This document shows positions 36,908 to 48,365 of a DNA stretch of 64,000 nucleotides, piece after piece. A model generated the notes under the pieces. That model saw only the letters and a program-made list of their open reading frames with translations. It was not told the origin of the DNA and ran no database searches. This stretch comes from Stromatinia cepivora (lineage: Eukaryota; Ascomycota; Leotiomycetes; Helotiales; Sclerotiniaceae). Every line of letters starts with the position of its first letter. Position 1 is the stretch's first letter. The stretch covers positions 310,001-374,000 of the forward strand of contig RCTD01000020.1 in NCBI GenBank assembly GCA_014898415.1. Reading direction: 5' to 3'. Both the position numbers and the translations under genes were made by a program.

Positions 36908-38381
36908 ATGCGCCCATTCATGATACAGAACCGGCCGAAAAAGGCAAAGAAAATCGCGCCAAGGGTTGCTGCGGGCGCCTCACAGATACAGCCATCAACC
37001 CCGACCATGAATGAAGATGGGGCAGAACCAGAACCAGAATACCGGTATGGAGCACCCATGAGTTCGCAAACCACTCTCATGGTACCACTTGGGAATGGAC
37101 GTGTAAACCCTTTTGAAGCATGGCCAATCAAGATGAATATGCAAGAACATGAGTTGGTGCATTACAGTGAGTTTGCTTCGTTCAATTGGTATGCTTATTA
37201 ACAAATATTCAGTTTGGGATCAGCCATTCAGAGACTTCTGGTTTCCGCTAGGTACCAATGATCCTGCAGCAATGAACCTAGTGCTGGCCAATGCCTCGCT
37301 TCATCTTAACATTTTGAGAGGAATTAAGAAGGAAAGTCGTGATTCGATGATGTATCATCTGTCGGCAGTGAGATCCGTGAATCGAAGATTAGAGAACTTT
37401 GCGGTGGAACAATCGGATGGAATAATGGGAGCTATACTTGGCGTGCGTTTGTAATCACCCCATACTTTCTCTACCAACGGTTCTGACTAAAAATAGTTCA
37501 TTTGCCACGATGTACGTGATTTTATCTAATCTTGAAATGAAATCCGCTGAATTTCTTAGCATATTTTATCTGATCCAAAGACCTGGAAGATCCACCGTGC
37601 CGGCTTTTGTAAAATTTTGGCTTTGAGGGGCGGACTATCGACCATTGAGCATATGCAACAACTACGACTCTCTTTATTCTGGATCGAACACAATATGGCT
37701 AGTGACTTGGACATAGCACCTCATTTCCCCGCACCACTTCAATATCTAACGAATCCATATATTCCGAAATACCAGGCCAAAGGCGAAGTTTATTTCTCTA
37801 ACATATGCGCACACTCCAATATATCATCATTTTTGTCGGAAAAAATGCTTGATGTCATGAGACAGTTGAGCGTTCTCATAATGACGATAATTTGTGAGAA
37901 TGGAAAGAGGAATTTGTCCAACAAAACGCAATTCCTCCAGATAGACCAAACCTTTGCTGGCCTCTGCCTCTACCCGATTTTGTCTAAACTTCTGATCATC
38001 CAAAATGAGATACATGATAATACTGAAGAGTTGTGTAGGATTGGCGGGCTTCTCTTCATAGCGCAGGCGAGGAGGTGGTTCGGGGTCAGTCCTGTGTTAA
38101 CCAAGGTTTTGATTGCCAAGTTGCGTCGCTTGTTGGAGACTGAGGGTGATATATGGGATGTTAGGGTGAAGAAGTTGAGATTATGGACACTTGTTATGGC
38201 TGGCTGTACAGCAGCTACCGATGATGAGAGAGCTTGGGTTATTGAGACTCTGAAGCGGGATATTTTTGACTGGACTGAATTGGAGAATGTGAAGAATATG
38301 TGGTGGATAGATGAGCTATTTCAGGTGGGATTGTTAGGTATTGGGGAGGCGATCCGGTCATTTCGGGGGAGTGGGTTATAA
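36908..38381 (+). CDS. Fungal-specific transcription factor-like protein (no DNA-binding domain seen)
   Basis: Exons 36908-37166, 37213-37442, 37497-37511 and 37560-38381 (introns 46, 54 and 48 nt) give about 441 aa from the first ATG. The frame KETRTLVRKHVM upstream of that ATG matches the usual N-terminus of these proteins, so an earlier first exon is likely. The 15-nt third exon (FICHD) is needed to restore the family pattern GAILGFICHD-HILSDPKTW...ALRGGLSTIE, typical of the Fungal_trans_2-type regulatory domain. No Zn2Cys6 cluster is visible. Such proteins often lie in secondary-metabolite clusters, and this one is next to the diterpene cyclase relic and the P450. No lesions in the part I can follow. 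Confidence 0.65.
37497..37511 (+). other. 15-nt microexon
   Basis: TTCATTTGCCACGAT sits between an AATAG acceptor and a GTACGT donor. Both flanking introns, 54 and 48 nt, are of normal size. Including it keeps phase 0 on both sides and restores a conserved family motif. Confidence 0.6.
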
Positions 38382-38736
38382 GATAAATAAATTTGTGTTT
38401 AAATTTATTTTTTGGTCGAGGTCTCGCCAAAAATAACAGTTGCCGGTCAAATAAATATATAGAACAATTTTTGGAGACATTGAACATATCCTGAAACTCC
38501 TCCTAACAATGGTGGCATCCATCTTTGCTAGCGCTATCAATTCTGTTGCTACCACCCCAGGTAGATGAGAGAAACAACAGACATTGTATTATTCACAGAT
38601 AACCACATTTTGTTTATGTACATTTCTTTGCAGATTAAACTACAATACAAGAATAAACCGCTTCATAATGCCCAGTTAACCAGATGAACTCTTATAATAC
38701 ACTTCCACAGACCCTCAAAGTAGCTGTTGCCAAATG
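38382..38736. other. Convergent intergenic region
   Basis: Space between the regulator stop and the C-terminal end of the diterpene cyclase relic. Presumably 3' UTR. Nothing else noted. Confidence 0.5.
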
Positions 38737-40676
38737 TCACTTGACAAGGTTGGTAAGATCCTTGAGTACATACATTTCAGCAAAGACTTCCGCTACTGAC
38801 ACAAACAATCTGAGTGCTTGTGGCATTCTCCGTCCACCAATTTTGCCACTTCTCAAATGATCCTCCAAGACCTATGCTATTTTCAACATGCACCCCTTCT
38901 CATAACTAGCAAGTGCTAGCACTTCTTTCTTGAGACTTTTTTTCGCTCACAGAAGCATTGTCTCGCATCTCATGGAACTCGGGGAAGTTAACGCTATTCA
39001 GATTCCTCTCACTGAAGTCACGACGATTGATGAAAAGTCATACAATCGACTCATTATTGCTAGGTAAGAACTCAATTCTTGCGCGAGATATTCCTCATAT
39101 GCCGAACAGAGACCAGAAAAACCATCTGACTTACCACTCGATCCCAGTAGACAGGTGTAGAAAGAAAAAGATAAGGGGGCAGATATATGATTCGAGGCGA
39201 TAGTATGAGCCCATGAATAGTATGACATTTTTGGGTCGGAGGATTTTAAAAGCCCTTGTTCGTTCTTGGGATTTTGCGATGCTAATCGAGTATTGTTACG
39301 GATTTGGACGATGTGTGCAGATAAAAATGCCTCCAGCTCGGTGTGTAGACACTGTCTCTCACCAGTTGTAGCACCAGACAGATGAGGATGCCTGATGAAG
39401 AAACTTGCGTAACTTTGAAGTATAGTTTTTACTTCTGCAAAAAGTTTTGCGTTGGATGGGATTTGGGATTCAGGTGGGGTAATTATGCCATAACCCATCT
39501 GAGACCTAGACTTCTCCGTACGATATTGCCTTATGTTTCGTTGCGTAGATTGGTCTGATGAAGAATCAATCGATCGTTCTCTCTTCTCTCCGAGACTTGG
39601 AACAGCAGGTTGGGGTGTGCATGTGGTTCTGTAGTCGCAGATGGCTGCTAATGCATCTTCAAGAAGATTGAGGTCATCTTCGTCTAATCTAAGGACCACT
39701 GACTCCATATATTCAATGCACCAGAAAGTCGAGCAAGGGAAATTTCCATCATGCCCCACAGGATTTCTGAGCTCAAAAGATATTCCTCGCAACTGTTCAC
39801 GAGGACCCATGCCACCGAAATGTGTTCCAATTACTGGTCTGACGCTTTCTTGTTGATTAGAAATATTTTAAGACGCGTAGACTTCAATTAGGGAAGAAAC
39901 ATGAGTCCTTCCAAGACGCAAGCTTTGACCTTCCAGCTTTGCTTGGAGTATTTTGACAGTTTTGAACAGAATCTGGTCAGGCCAAGGATTTTCGACGTAT
40001 CTGGGTTGAGATTTTTGATTTCATCAATGCAATCAAATGCTTTCCATGATATTTTCAGAACAGCAAGACAATAAAGCTCTCAATAAATTTTCCGATCCGT
40101 AGGTGACCTTCTCCATCCAAATATACTGTGGTTCTGACCACTGACCATCACGATACGATCTTTTCAAGAATTCCTTTCCTGAATTGATCGCTGGCTCCAG
40201 AAGTTCTTCAATTACTGCTAAGGAAGGACCGCCCGATAAAGCCGTAAGTGTGGATACTGTGTATGCCGTTACTTCTATAAGTCCCCAAGAATCGTCTCTG
40301 CTTTGGCTGAAAAATAGTCTGTTTTATTTGAACAAGGACCACAGGAATCCTGTAGTACACGAGGATTTTTTTGGAAGTTCTTTGAGAAGGTTTTGTCCCA
40401 AATCTGCAAAACGCGGATGAGTGCTTCGGACAACAGCATCATGTAGTACTCTGGAGATAAGTTCTGAGGAAGTATAGTGAGCGCGAGTCTGCTAATCGAT
40501 ATCTTGAACATACCCATTTGTCTTTGACCTCGTCTCTCCACCAACAATCACACAGAAATGTAGTTATGGAACATATCCATGATTGATACTCAGAAGGATC
40601 TGGTAGGTGGAGTAAAGCCTGTAAGACATTGCAGTTGGTACTGAAGCTAGAGTTCCTCTCTCCAACATGTAACAAT
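38737..40676 (-). pseudogene. Fungal CPS/KS-type bifunctional diterpene cyclase, 5'-truncated and frameshifted relic
   Basis: Read from 40676 downwards, the minus strand shows in order: GERNSSFSTNCNVLQALLH and CDCWWRDEVKDKW; after a clean 50-nt intron (40464-40513), NLSPEYYMMLLSEAL; SRDDSWGLIEVTAY and QYIWMEKVTYGSENLL; IEYMESVV; a long stretch at 38998-39810 with FLSAHIVQIRNNTRLA, YSWAHTIASNHISAP and YLAIMSRLYD; then NLNSVNFPEF, KEVLALASYEKG and ALRLFVSVAEVFAEMYV. This is the order of the second half of ent-kaurene-type cyclases that turn GGPP into a diterpene. Lesions: the N-terminal class II half (DxDD) is missing, frames shift near 40318, 39030 and the T7 run at 38937-38943, TAG is at 38872-38874, and 39815-40040 is unreadable. 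It cannot encode an active enzyme. Confidence 0.85.
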
Positions 40677-41727
40677 CACTCAAATCTAAATTCAATATTG
40701 ATCTATCCGTAGGTGTAGCAACATTTTTCCCTCAGCTTGGAGGGTAAGTTACAACGATCATTAGCCATTGACGACAAAAGCTAAAGTGGCATAGGTCAAT
40801 TGCAGTCTCCATCGGAAATAGCTTCCTGGTAAACGGGCTCGCCAATGAGGTTCCGCGCCATACTAGTTTGATTTCCCCACAGCTAGTAATAGATGCCGGC
40901 CCCCTTGCGGTTCAAAGTCTATCAACGGACAGCGTTGTCGTCCGAGCCGTGCGAGAATCGTACAAAATTGCCATATCCCACGTCTCATTTTCGCCACAGC
41001 GGTCGTTTGCCTCTCGATGCCCATGGCTGCCGGTATGGAATGGCTACACCTAAACACAATATCACAAGAAAGAACCGGACGGGGAGGGAAGGGGAGAGGA
41101 GGAGAAGGATTTAAGATTAGATAAATATATGAAATAAAAAAGTATCAAAGGAATTGTAATTTAATCATTATCAAATTTGAAGCTATTCAAATTAAATCGA
41201 ATTCCCTATTAATTTAAAATCCAGAAATTGAATATAACTTTAATTTTAAAAATGATATCTTTAATATCCTTACAACAATAAATCACTATGGAGAGAACAA
41301 TTAAATTAACTGTTGTAATAATAATTATTCACTGATTTCATAATTCCATGGGTATTAGACACATTTTTCCCAAAATGAAAGACATGCGTAATATTAAAAA
41401 AACCAACAAGTTGGCCTGCATATCTCGAAAACCAATCAACCAACAACTAAAAGGAAATTTGGCAACACCACACTACCATTGACCTCACGGCGATACCACG
41501 GCCGTATGAATAATCCTGAACTATATTTAATGCTGAAAGAATGCTTGGCATAGTGAGATAAATCAGACAACCAAAAACGAGGATTTTCATCAACTTATCA
41601 CATCGAAAACAACGGCCGATCAGACAAAACTTCCCCACTTAACCCTCCTACTCATAGAGTTGGGAACCCTCAATCCAAGCACAAGACCTTCCACTGGGAA
41701 CTTCTCCATTGACGGCATTACGGCGCC
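40677..41727. other. Intergenic region, AT-rich block
   Basis: Separates the diterpene cyclase relic and the P450, which are divergent. I looked for the missing class II half of the cyclase here and found none. 41120-41420 is very AT-rich. Confidence 0.55.
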
Positions 41728-43434
41728 ATGGCTGAATTCACGGAAATGTCTTTTTTGGCGAAATTGTTAATAAGTTTTGCAGCAATCAGCCTGGCAAGTA
41801 TTTTTCGCACTTCCTAATATTGAGAATAATCTGCTAACACACAGCAACAGTATCCTTTGGCCACGGTTATCTACAACCTGCTCTTCCATCCTTTGCGAAA
41901 ATTTCCAGGCCCCTACTATGGAGATCCAGTCGACTGCCATATATCATTTCTCTGCTGCGAGGAAATCTCGTCTTGGACCAAGTGAAAATTCACGAGAAGT
42001 ACGGCGATGTTGTTCGGCTGGCACCAAACGAGATTTCTTTCACAAAAGAAGATGCCTGGGGCGATATCTACGTACATCGCTTGGGGCATTTAGATCCAAC
42101 TAAAGATCCGGTGTGGTACAAAGGTAAGGCCAGGTTCTTGCCATGGCTGCAAGGGATTTGATTGCTGACTTGTTTACAAGCCCCTGACGAGATGCCTCAA
42201 AACATTGTTACGTCTCTTGACATGGAGCGGCATGCTCGATTTCGAAAAGCTCTCAGTACCTCTTTTACCGAAACCAGTTTACGAAATCAAAGTCCCCTGA
42301 TTGAGTCTTTTGCAGACTTACTCGTTGATCGCTTAGCCAATCTAGCCAAGAGTTCTGAGTCTTCAGATAATAGCACAATCATAGACATATTTCAATGGGC
42401 AAGCTGGTTCACCGTTGATGTAGTCGGCGAACTTGCATTGGGAGAATCCTTTGGTTGCCTAGCAAACAGCGAACTTCATCCTTGGGCCAATACTTTGAAT
42501 AATTTCCTAAAAGGTATGGTATATGCAGCAGCTACTAGATGGTACCCATTAATCGAAACAATGGTATTCAGACTTCTTCCAAAGAGCGTGATGGAGATGC
42601 AACGAAAACATTCGGAATTCGCAAATGATAGGATCAACAAACGTTTGAATCTGGAAAAGCAAAAACCTGATTTCGTCGCTTCGTTCATGAAGGATAATAT
42701 AAACTTCCACAAGATCTCTTTGAAGGAAACTCAGTCAAATTTAGCCATTTTATTGGTGGCTGGAACTGATGCGACTGCCACATCAATATCAGGAACCTTG
42801 CTTCATTTGGTACAAAATCCTGAAAAGCTGACAAAACTCGTCTCTGAGATACGAACAGCCTTCCAGAGTGAAGAGGAAATTACCATCGCATCAGTCCGCG
42901 ACCTTGCCTACCTCAACGCTGTAATAAATGAAGGGTTAAGACTTACAAACCCAGTCCCAGGCGGTCTTCCGCGTATCGTACCTAAAGGTGGTGATGTGTA
43001 CGCCGACACGTTCATTCCCGCAGGAGTAAATAACTATAACCAAAACAACTTCTGAACATTGCTGACCATAATAGACGAGCATTTCTGTCCGACCATACGC
43101 CATGAATCGCTCCTCCAAATACTTCTCATCACCTAACGATTTCATTCCCGAACGATGGCTTCCAGCAGGAATTCAACCGTCTCAATTTGACAATGATCAT
43201 CTCTCCGTAAGCCAACCTTTCAGCATCGGCCACTCGAACTGCATTGGTAAGAACCTGGCTTGGGCAGAGATACGACTTGTTATCACAAGATTGTTGTGGG
43301 TATTTGATGTAGCTGAAAGCGGGAAGAGACTCGATTGGACTAAACTGAAAACGCTGATGATTATTCAAAAGGAACCAATAATGGTGAAGATCAAGCTTCG
43401 AGAAGGGATTGATAGGCTTAGGAAGGTTATATAG
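41728..43434 (+). pseudogene. Cytochrome P450 with a single frameshift
   Basis: Proposed exons 41728-41793, 41845-42123, 42181-43025 and 43075-43434, about 516 codons. The N-terminal 22 residues form a membrane anchor. Exon 2 begins VIYNLLFHPLRKFPGP, the usual hinge. It then needs one extra base in the C4 run at 41910-41913 to continue into LLWRSSRLPYI and YGDVVRLAPNEISF. Exon 3 carries helix I AGTDATATS and ExxR (EGLR). Exon 4 has RPYAMNRS, PERWLPAG and the haem loop FSIGHSNCIGKNLA with its Cys ligand. The style (KYGDVVRLAPNEISF, AWGDIY) is that of CYP65-like enzymes such as isotrichodermin C-15 hydroxylases. Intron 1 appears to use a GC donor (GCAAGT). If the missing base is a sequence error, the gene would be whole. 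Confidence 0.75.
41794..41844 (+). other. Probable GC-AG intron in the P450
   Basis: With the donor CTG|GCAAGT and acceptor CACACAG, the 51-nt intron (branch GCTAACAC) joins the anchor in phase 0 to QQYPLATVIYNLLFHP, the expected P450 sequence. The overlapping GT donor two bases downstream (GTATTT) would enter the wrong frame. GCAAGT is the common sequence of fungal GC-AG introns. Confidence 0.6.
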
Positions 43435-44277
43435 AGTATGACGGTACTGCGGCTGAAATGCAGCAAGATCAAAGCTTATACATACTGCATAGACACTGCC
43501 TAGTTTTACCATCATCCTCGCCTCACCCAGAAAAATCAATCACGTCTTCATCCATGCTTCCATCTCCACCCCATTGCTCTCCACACCCGGCTATGTTAAT
43601 CGGAACCAAAACGTGCAGGCCATTCTCTGTTGTTGTTGTTGCTGCTGAAATTTGCAAACTGGGAGACAGTGGAATTAAGACGATTGAATAGGCCAGAACT
43701 TCATAAATTATCACCGACCGCCATGCACATGTCAGAACCTCCGAAGAGGTAACGAGACAGTTTCGTACTCGACAAGTGGCCGCCCGATATGTTCTGTAAT
43801 TGATTCCTTCACAACTAAATTTAATTTGCGGTAGAATGGCAACGCTCACGACTTGTCTGTTTCGGAAAAAAGATGTATGCGCTAGTGGGTTTGATTGAAT
43901 ATACCCCCCTCTAAATGAGAAAGCCGTAAAATCATTGTCGGTGCAAGGTTATATATACCAAAATGAAAAAATTACATCAAGGGAATATTTCATATAGACT
44001 CTGCCGTTACATGAAGTCGCTAGTATACCATAATTGGCCAACTAGTCGAATGGCGACATAAACTTTAGGCCACACTGAGGACATCCTGTTAATATCGTTG
44101 ATATACCACAGTCAATAATCAAATGTTAACGTTAACATCCCCTTGCTTTCATTTTATTAATACTCAATGGAAAAGATAAACTCCGGAATGTAACAGCAAA
44201 AAGTTATATAAAATCACCTTTCACGTCTCACATTCCACCACGTGACATCACATGCACAACATCACTCAACGACCCGT

Positions 44278-44280
<3 letters not shown>

Positions 44281-44309
<29 letters not shown>
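44281..44309. repeat. (CAT)n microsatellite
   Basis: About nine uninterrupted ATC/CAT units in non-coding DNA. Confidence 0.9.
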
Positions 44310-44844
44310 ACTAGCGCGGGGTAAGCTATCATCAAACCCATCAAACCCATTCCCTAATTTAAAACTCAAATTTTTGAATCCACACTCCCAAAAATGAAGC
44401 TAAGAGCGGGGTAACCACAGCTACAGCTAGAGCTACAGCTACAACTAAGATGCGGGGTCTATCCCACATCAAAACACCCCACCATGCATTTCATCTCAAG
44501 CTGTTGATCATGAATGACCCCACCATTCATTTCATGCCATGACATGACATGACGTCTATCGTAACTTTACGGAGAATATGTTGACCCCACCACTCGGACC
44601 CGTTGCCGTCTGCTCACTGAGGTCCACAATAATGAGTTTTGTGAGTTTTGTTGGGATGAGATGAGGCATGTGTAAGATCTTGGGTGGGTGGGTATGTGTT
44701 ACTATGTGTATCATGGATGTTGTGCATTGTATGTATTGTCGAGGCATTGAGTGATGGGTGTCTAGTATGTATCTGGATTTATATGTATGTATTTACAAAT
44801 TTATATCTTCGAGTCTATATCTAAAATTATACCTACATATATAT

Positions 44845-44955
44845 CTACAAATATACCTACAAATATACCTACAAATATACCTACAAATATGCCTACAAAT
44901 ATACCTACAAATATACCTACAAATATACCTACAAATATACCTACAAATATCTATC
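44845..44955. repeat. 12-bp minisatellite, about nine copies
   Basis: The unit CTACAAATATAC is repeated in tandem with one A-to-G variant. It ends about 15 bases before the stop codon of the convergent lactonase-like gene, so it forms the start of that gene's 3' flank. As the unit is a multiple of three it gives artificial frames (YLQI repeats). Confidence 0.9.
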
Positions 44956-44970
44956 TACAAATGCTACATC

Positions 44971-46167
44971 TCAATACTTGAGAGAAGACACCCGTGTAGT
45001 ATTACTGGAAGAATCAATCCCATCAACTCCATTAACCAAGCCCAAACTAGCTTGCCACAATTTATCCTCATTCAATAACCACACTTGAGTTTTATTTCCC
45101 TCGTTACCCAAAATAAAGTTAGCAGAACCACCTGCAACGACAATTTTTCCCAAGAGAATTCCTCCCTCATTCCAAACATTAACTCCATCTCCACACCCCG
45201 CATACACGTTTCCTGCAGCATCAGTCTTGATACCATCTGGAATTCCCTTTTGGGGAACAGCGAAGATTCTTCTGTTGGCGAGAGATGGCTGACCACCTCG
45301 AGTAATGACGTCAAAGGCATAGATGGCTCTTGGGGCTGTTAGTGCGGTGGCATTACCAGTTCCATCAGTAATGTATGCTGTTTTCTCATCGAGGCTGAAG
45401 GTGATTCCGTTTGGTTCTTGGATTCCATCGGCGACGACGCGGATATCGTTTGTATCTGGCATGTAGCGGTAAACTTGTGGAGGAAGTTGAGGCTGTGGTC
45501 GGATTCCTTGCCATGATCCATATGATGGATCAGTAAACCATAATGCTCCATCGCTTGTGACGTGCACATCATTAGGTGAGTTGAATTCTACTCCGTAGTA
45601 GTTGTTGATGAGGGTTTTGGTGGCATATGGAGCCGTGGCATTCATATAGACTAGCCCTCCGGGTGCTGTCAAAGACCCTTGATCGCAAATGATGAGGCCA
45701 TCTTTGTATTTTATTCCTCCATTTGCAAGAGTAATGGTTCCTTGTGGTTCAATAATGGTAGACGACCATGAATTTCTAGATTTATCTAGACGAGTGATCG
45801 AGATGGTTTTGTTGTTTGTTGATGGGGAGTTGGTAGATGCGGCATATTGGTTACTCGTGACGAAAAGAGTTGACTCGGAGAAGAAGATTCCAGCTTCGTG
45901 AAATTGAGGAAAGGAAGAATCCAGAACATTGGTGATGATCGGCGAGTTTCCAAGTATTGAAGTGAAAGATTCATTGTAGATTTGAAATGGCGCAAGGTTG
46001 CTGACATTGTACAAGTCCAAAGTTGAGATTGTGTCGGCGGTGTAGGTCTATGAGACATTAGTCGAAGAGCAATGCTAATAATATTCTTCTCTACTAACAT
46101 ATACAGTTTCTTGTGCCAAAGTGCCAGTGGCAATGACCATAGTTGGAATGATGTTTCTTGAATACAT
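44971..46167 (-). CDS. Secreted SMP-30/gluconolactonase-like protein (lactonase)
   Basis: Exons 46105-46167 and 44971-46047 (57-nt intron, GTATAT donor) give 379 aa. The first about 18 residues (MYSRNIIPTMVIATGTLA) are a signal peptide. The rest is a six-bladed propeller with the SMP-30 marks NSPNDVHVTSDGALWFTDP, EPNGITFSLDEKTAYITD and IPDGIKTDAAGNVYAG; the acidic and Asn residues in these loops hold the metal in the family. Such enzymes open lactones, for example aldonolactones from sugar oxidation or other secreted lactones. The substrate is not evident. No disablement was seen, in contrast to several neighbours. Confidence 0.87.
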
Positions 46168-47638
46168 TATTGCTTTATTTATCACCTCCAAAAGAATAAA
46201 CACAGAAATATCTCTCCGGTTACCAAAAGGAAGAGTATAGCTAAATACTTATACTAAGGTAAAATGGGTTATTGACCGTCGGATTCGCCGATCTTGTGGA
46301 TAACATCACTTGGCACAATTATGGAATCTAAAGCATAACATTTATAACGTGGACGGAATCTTGACTGCCAATTCCACTGTAATTTAGGTCCAGAGCGGTA
46401 TCGAAAAACGTACCTGCCAAGACTGATAAAGGGGGATCATGAATACTCCTCAGCTTGGTTCTTTCGAGTAGCCAGAGGGCGACGGAGCAAATTGCTTTGC
46501 TCCTCTGGTAGTGTGAAAGCATACTGGAAATTCTTTTGAAATGCCAAGTTCCAAATTTTCTTCCAGTCTCTAAAGCATTTTTTACCCTTGTTGTCGAGCT
46601 GATTCCTGGACAACGAAGGTTTTTTATAGTGTAGGGATTATATGCTCGGCTGAAATACCTACCGATATACGACCGGTGAGTTAAATCTTAAATCTCTTGC
46701 CGCTCTAGGTAAGTGATTAAAGCTGTTTTGTGAACAAAATGGAATTTAAAAGGTTTCGTGGAAATTCATATCTCAACTATGTAAGATCTCAAGTACCGGT
46801 ACCATACCGGTTCCTGGCAGTATTTGATTATCTATCACCGATGCCCTATCAATGGACTGAATTGGCCCGAACTGGACTGCACGTGTTTTAGCTCCGGCTG
46901 ATTTGATTGGTTGATAGAATCCGATAATTTTACCGAAGAGATACCAAGGAATCATTGGTTTCTTGGGCTCGAACACTCAAAGCTTACCTGACTTGTGGCC
47001 TTCCAAGTTATTTGTTGTTGTTGTGATTACGGTAGTGCTCTTTCTCTTTATGTGTGACCAATAACGGTAGAGAAGAAATACGGGAGCCGAGATCTTCTCT
47101 TAAAATCTAAGGATAATATCGTATTATTAATCATCAATTTAGACAGAACATTCAAAAATACGATCATGACAAATACAAAATCCATTTCAATTTTAAACTC
47201 CATATTGAATAAGACCCCATCCATCATTCATCCCGTCTTTCATGTGAAATTTCTATGAAAAAAGTCTGTGCTGTTGCTGTGCAGTTCTGTGCTTTCCAAG
47301 GTTGCTAAATAATTTGTCCCCGCCAGATTGATACATCCAAAATCTACCCTATTGCCCAAAATGAGTTAGCCTCTTATCTACCCCGCTAAGGTTAACCGTT
47401 CTTTCGATGTACCGATTAACCTTCAACGCTTCCTTACCATCAACGACATACATATCAACAACACAGCTTGATGGCTATAGACAAACTGATTCAAACATTA
47501 CTTTGATATTGATATATTCATTACCTTCAATCTTACTGTCCTACCGGTATTACCTTCGTCCACTAACCAAGATCCTTTCCGGAATTGATTTCAATATTAC
47601 ACAGTCATCGATTAAATAGATCTCACCCTCGATTCAAT
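46168..47638. other. Divergent intergenic region
   Basis: About 1.5 kb between the lactonase-like gene and the C2H2 factor, with promoters of both. GGTACCGGTA/TACCGG-type inverted sequence stands near 46795-46812. Several short open stretches have no family resemblance. Confidence 0.55.
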
Positions 47639-48365
47639 ATGAATTCAAGACAGCACGATACCCCCGGTAGTAGACCTACCCGGGTTCAAAAGACGCCACG
47701 TATCTATACCTGCTCTGTCTGCCAGAGACAGTTTAAGAGAAGTGAGCATTGTTCAAGGCACGAACGTGGTCGTGAGTACAATCAATTCTGTGCGAGTCAT
47801 GCTAGTTCCTTTGTTGATACAAACTTCAACTTCTAGATACACAAGAGAAACCATTCCCTTGCAGGTTATGCGGTCGTCGATACGCGCGAAAGTATGTTCT
47901 AATGATGCGCGAATATTACATTCGCTGTAGAAGATCATATTGATTAATTTCTTATCTAGGGATGTCGTCATACGACATGAAAAGTCTTTTCACCGTCTCG
48001 AAAATCCAAGACGACAACAACCTCCCCCTCCCCTTCAACCATCATCTCCAGATCTCGATGCCGACTCTGAGCCATTCACAGATTCAATCATAGTCAATAC
48101 GCACAATCATCGTACGGAACCTCAGCTCCCAATGCCAATGAAACTTGAGCAGCATGAAACACCAGAAATGCAATCTACATTAGACCCCTTACTGCGAGAG
48201 CATGATGCGCAGTTGGCTGGGCATTCAAATTCTTCTGGGCCTCATATGAATGGACATGGCGGACCAAATCATGGATTTCAACAGTATCAGAATGGTTTCA
48301 TAGATCCAGCTTTGGACATTTCCGATCTCTTTGGACCTTCTCCAAATCTAATAGCCCGAACCTGA
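47639..48365 (+). CDS. Short C2H2 zinc-finger protein (two fingers)
   Basis: Exons 47639-47771, 47837-47891 and 47960-48365 (introns 65 and 68 nt) give 197 aa. Finger 1 has C25, C28, H41 and H45; finger 2 has C53, C56, H69 and H74. The linker, which becomes HTQEKPF only after splicing, is the standard C2H2 linker and fixes the junctions. The rest is Pro/Gln- and acid-rich without a known domain. Fungal proteins with this tandem finger pair are often 600 residues or more with a fungal_trans region. This one stops early at SPNLIART, so it may be a short paralog or a truncated form. It probably binds DNA in the nucleus; targets are unknown. Confidence 0.75.

Larger units (their letters stand above)
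43435..44970. other. Convergent intergenic region with repeats
   Basis: Between the stops of the P450 and the lactonase-like gene. It holds a CAT/ATC microsatellite (44281-44309) and a 12-bp minisatellite (44845-44955). Around 44425-44450 short GCTACAGCTA-type repeats are seen. No gene. Confidence 0.6.

Noticed and set aside
44758..45078. Frame with repeated YLQI units
   Set aside because: Produced by the 12-bp minisatellite, whose unit is a multiple of three. No start context or domain.
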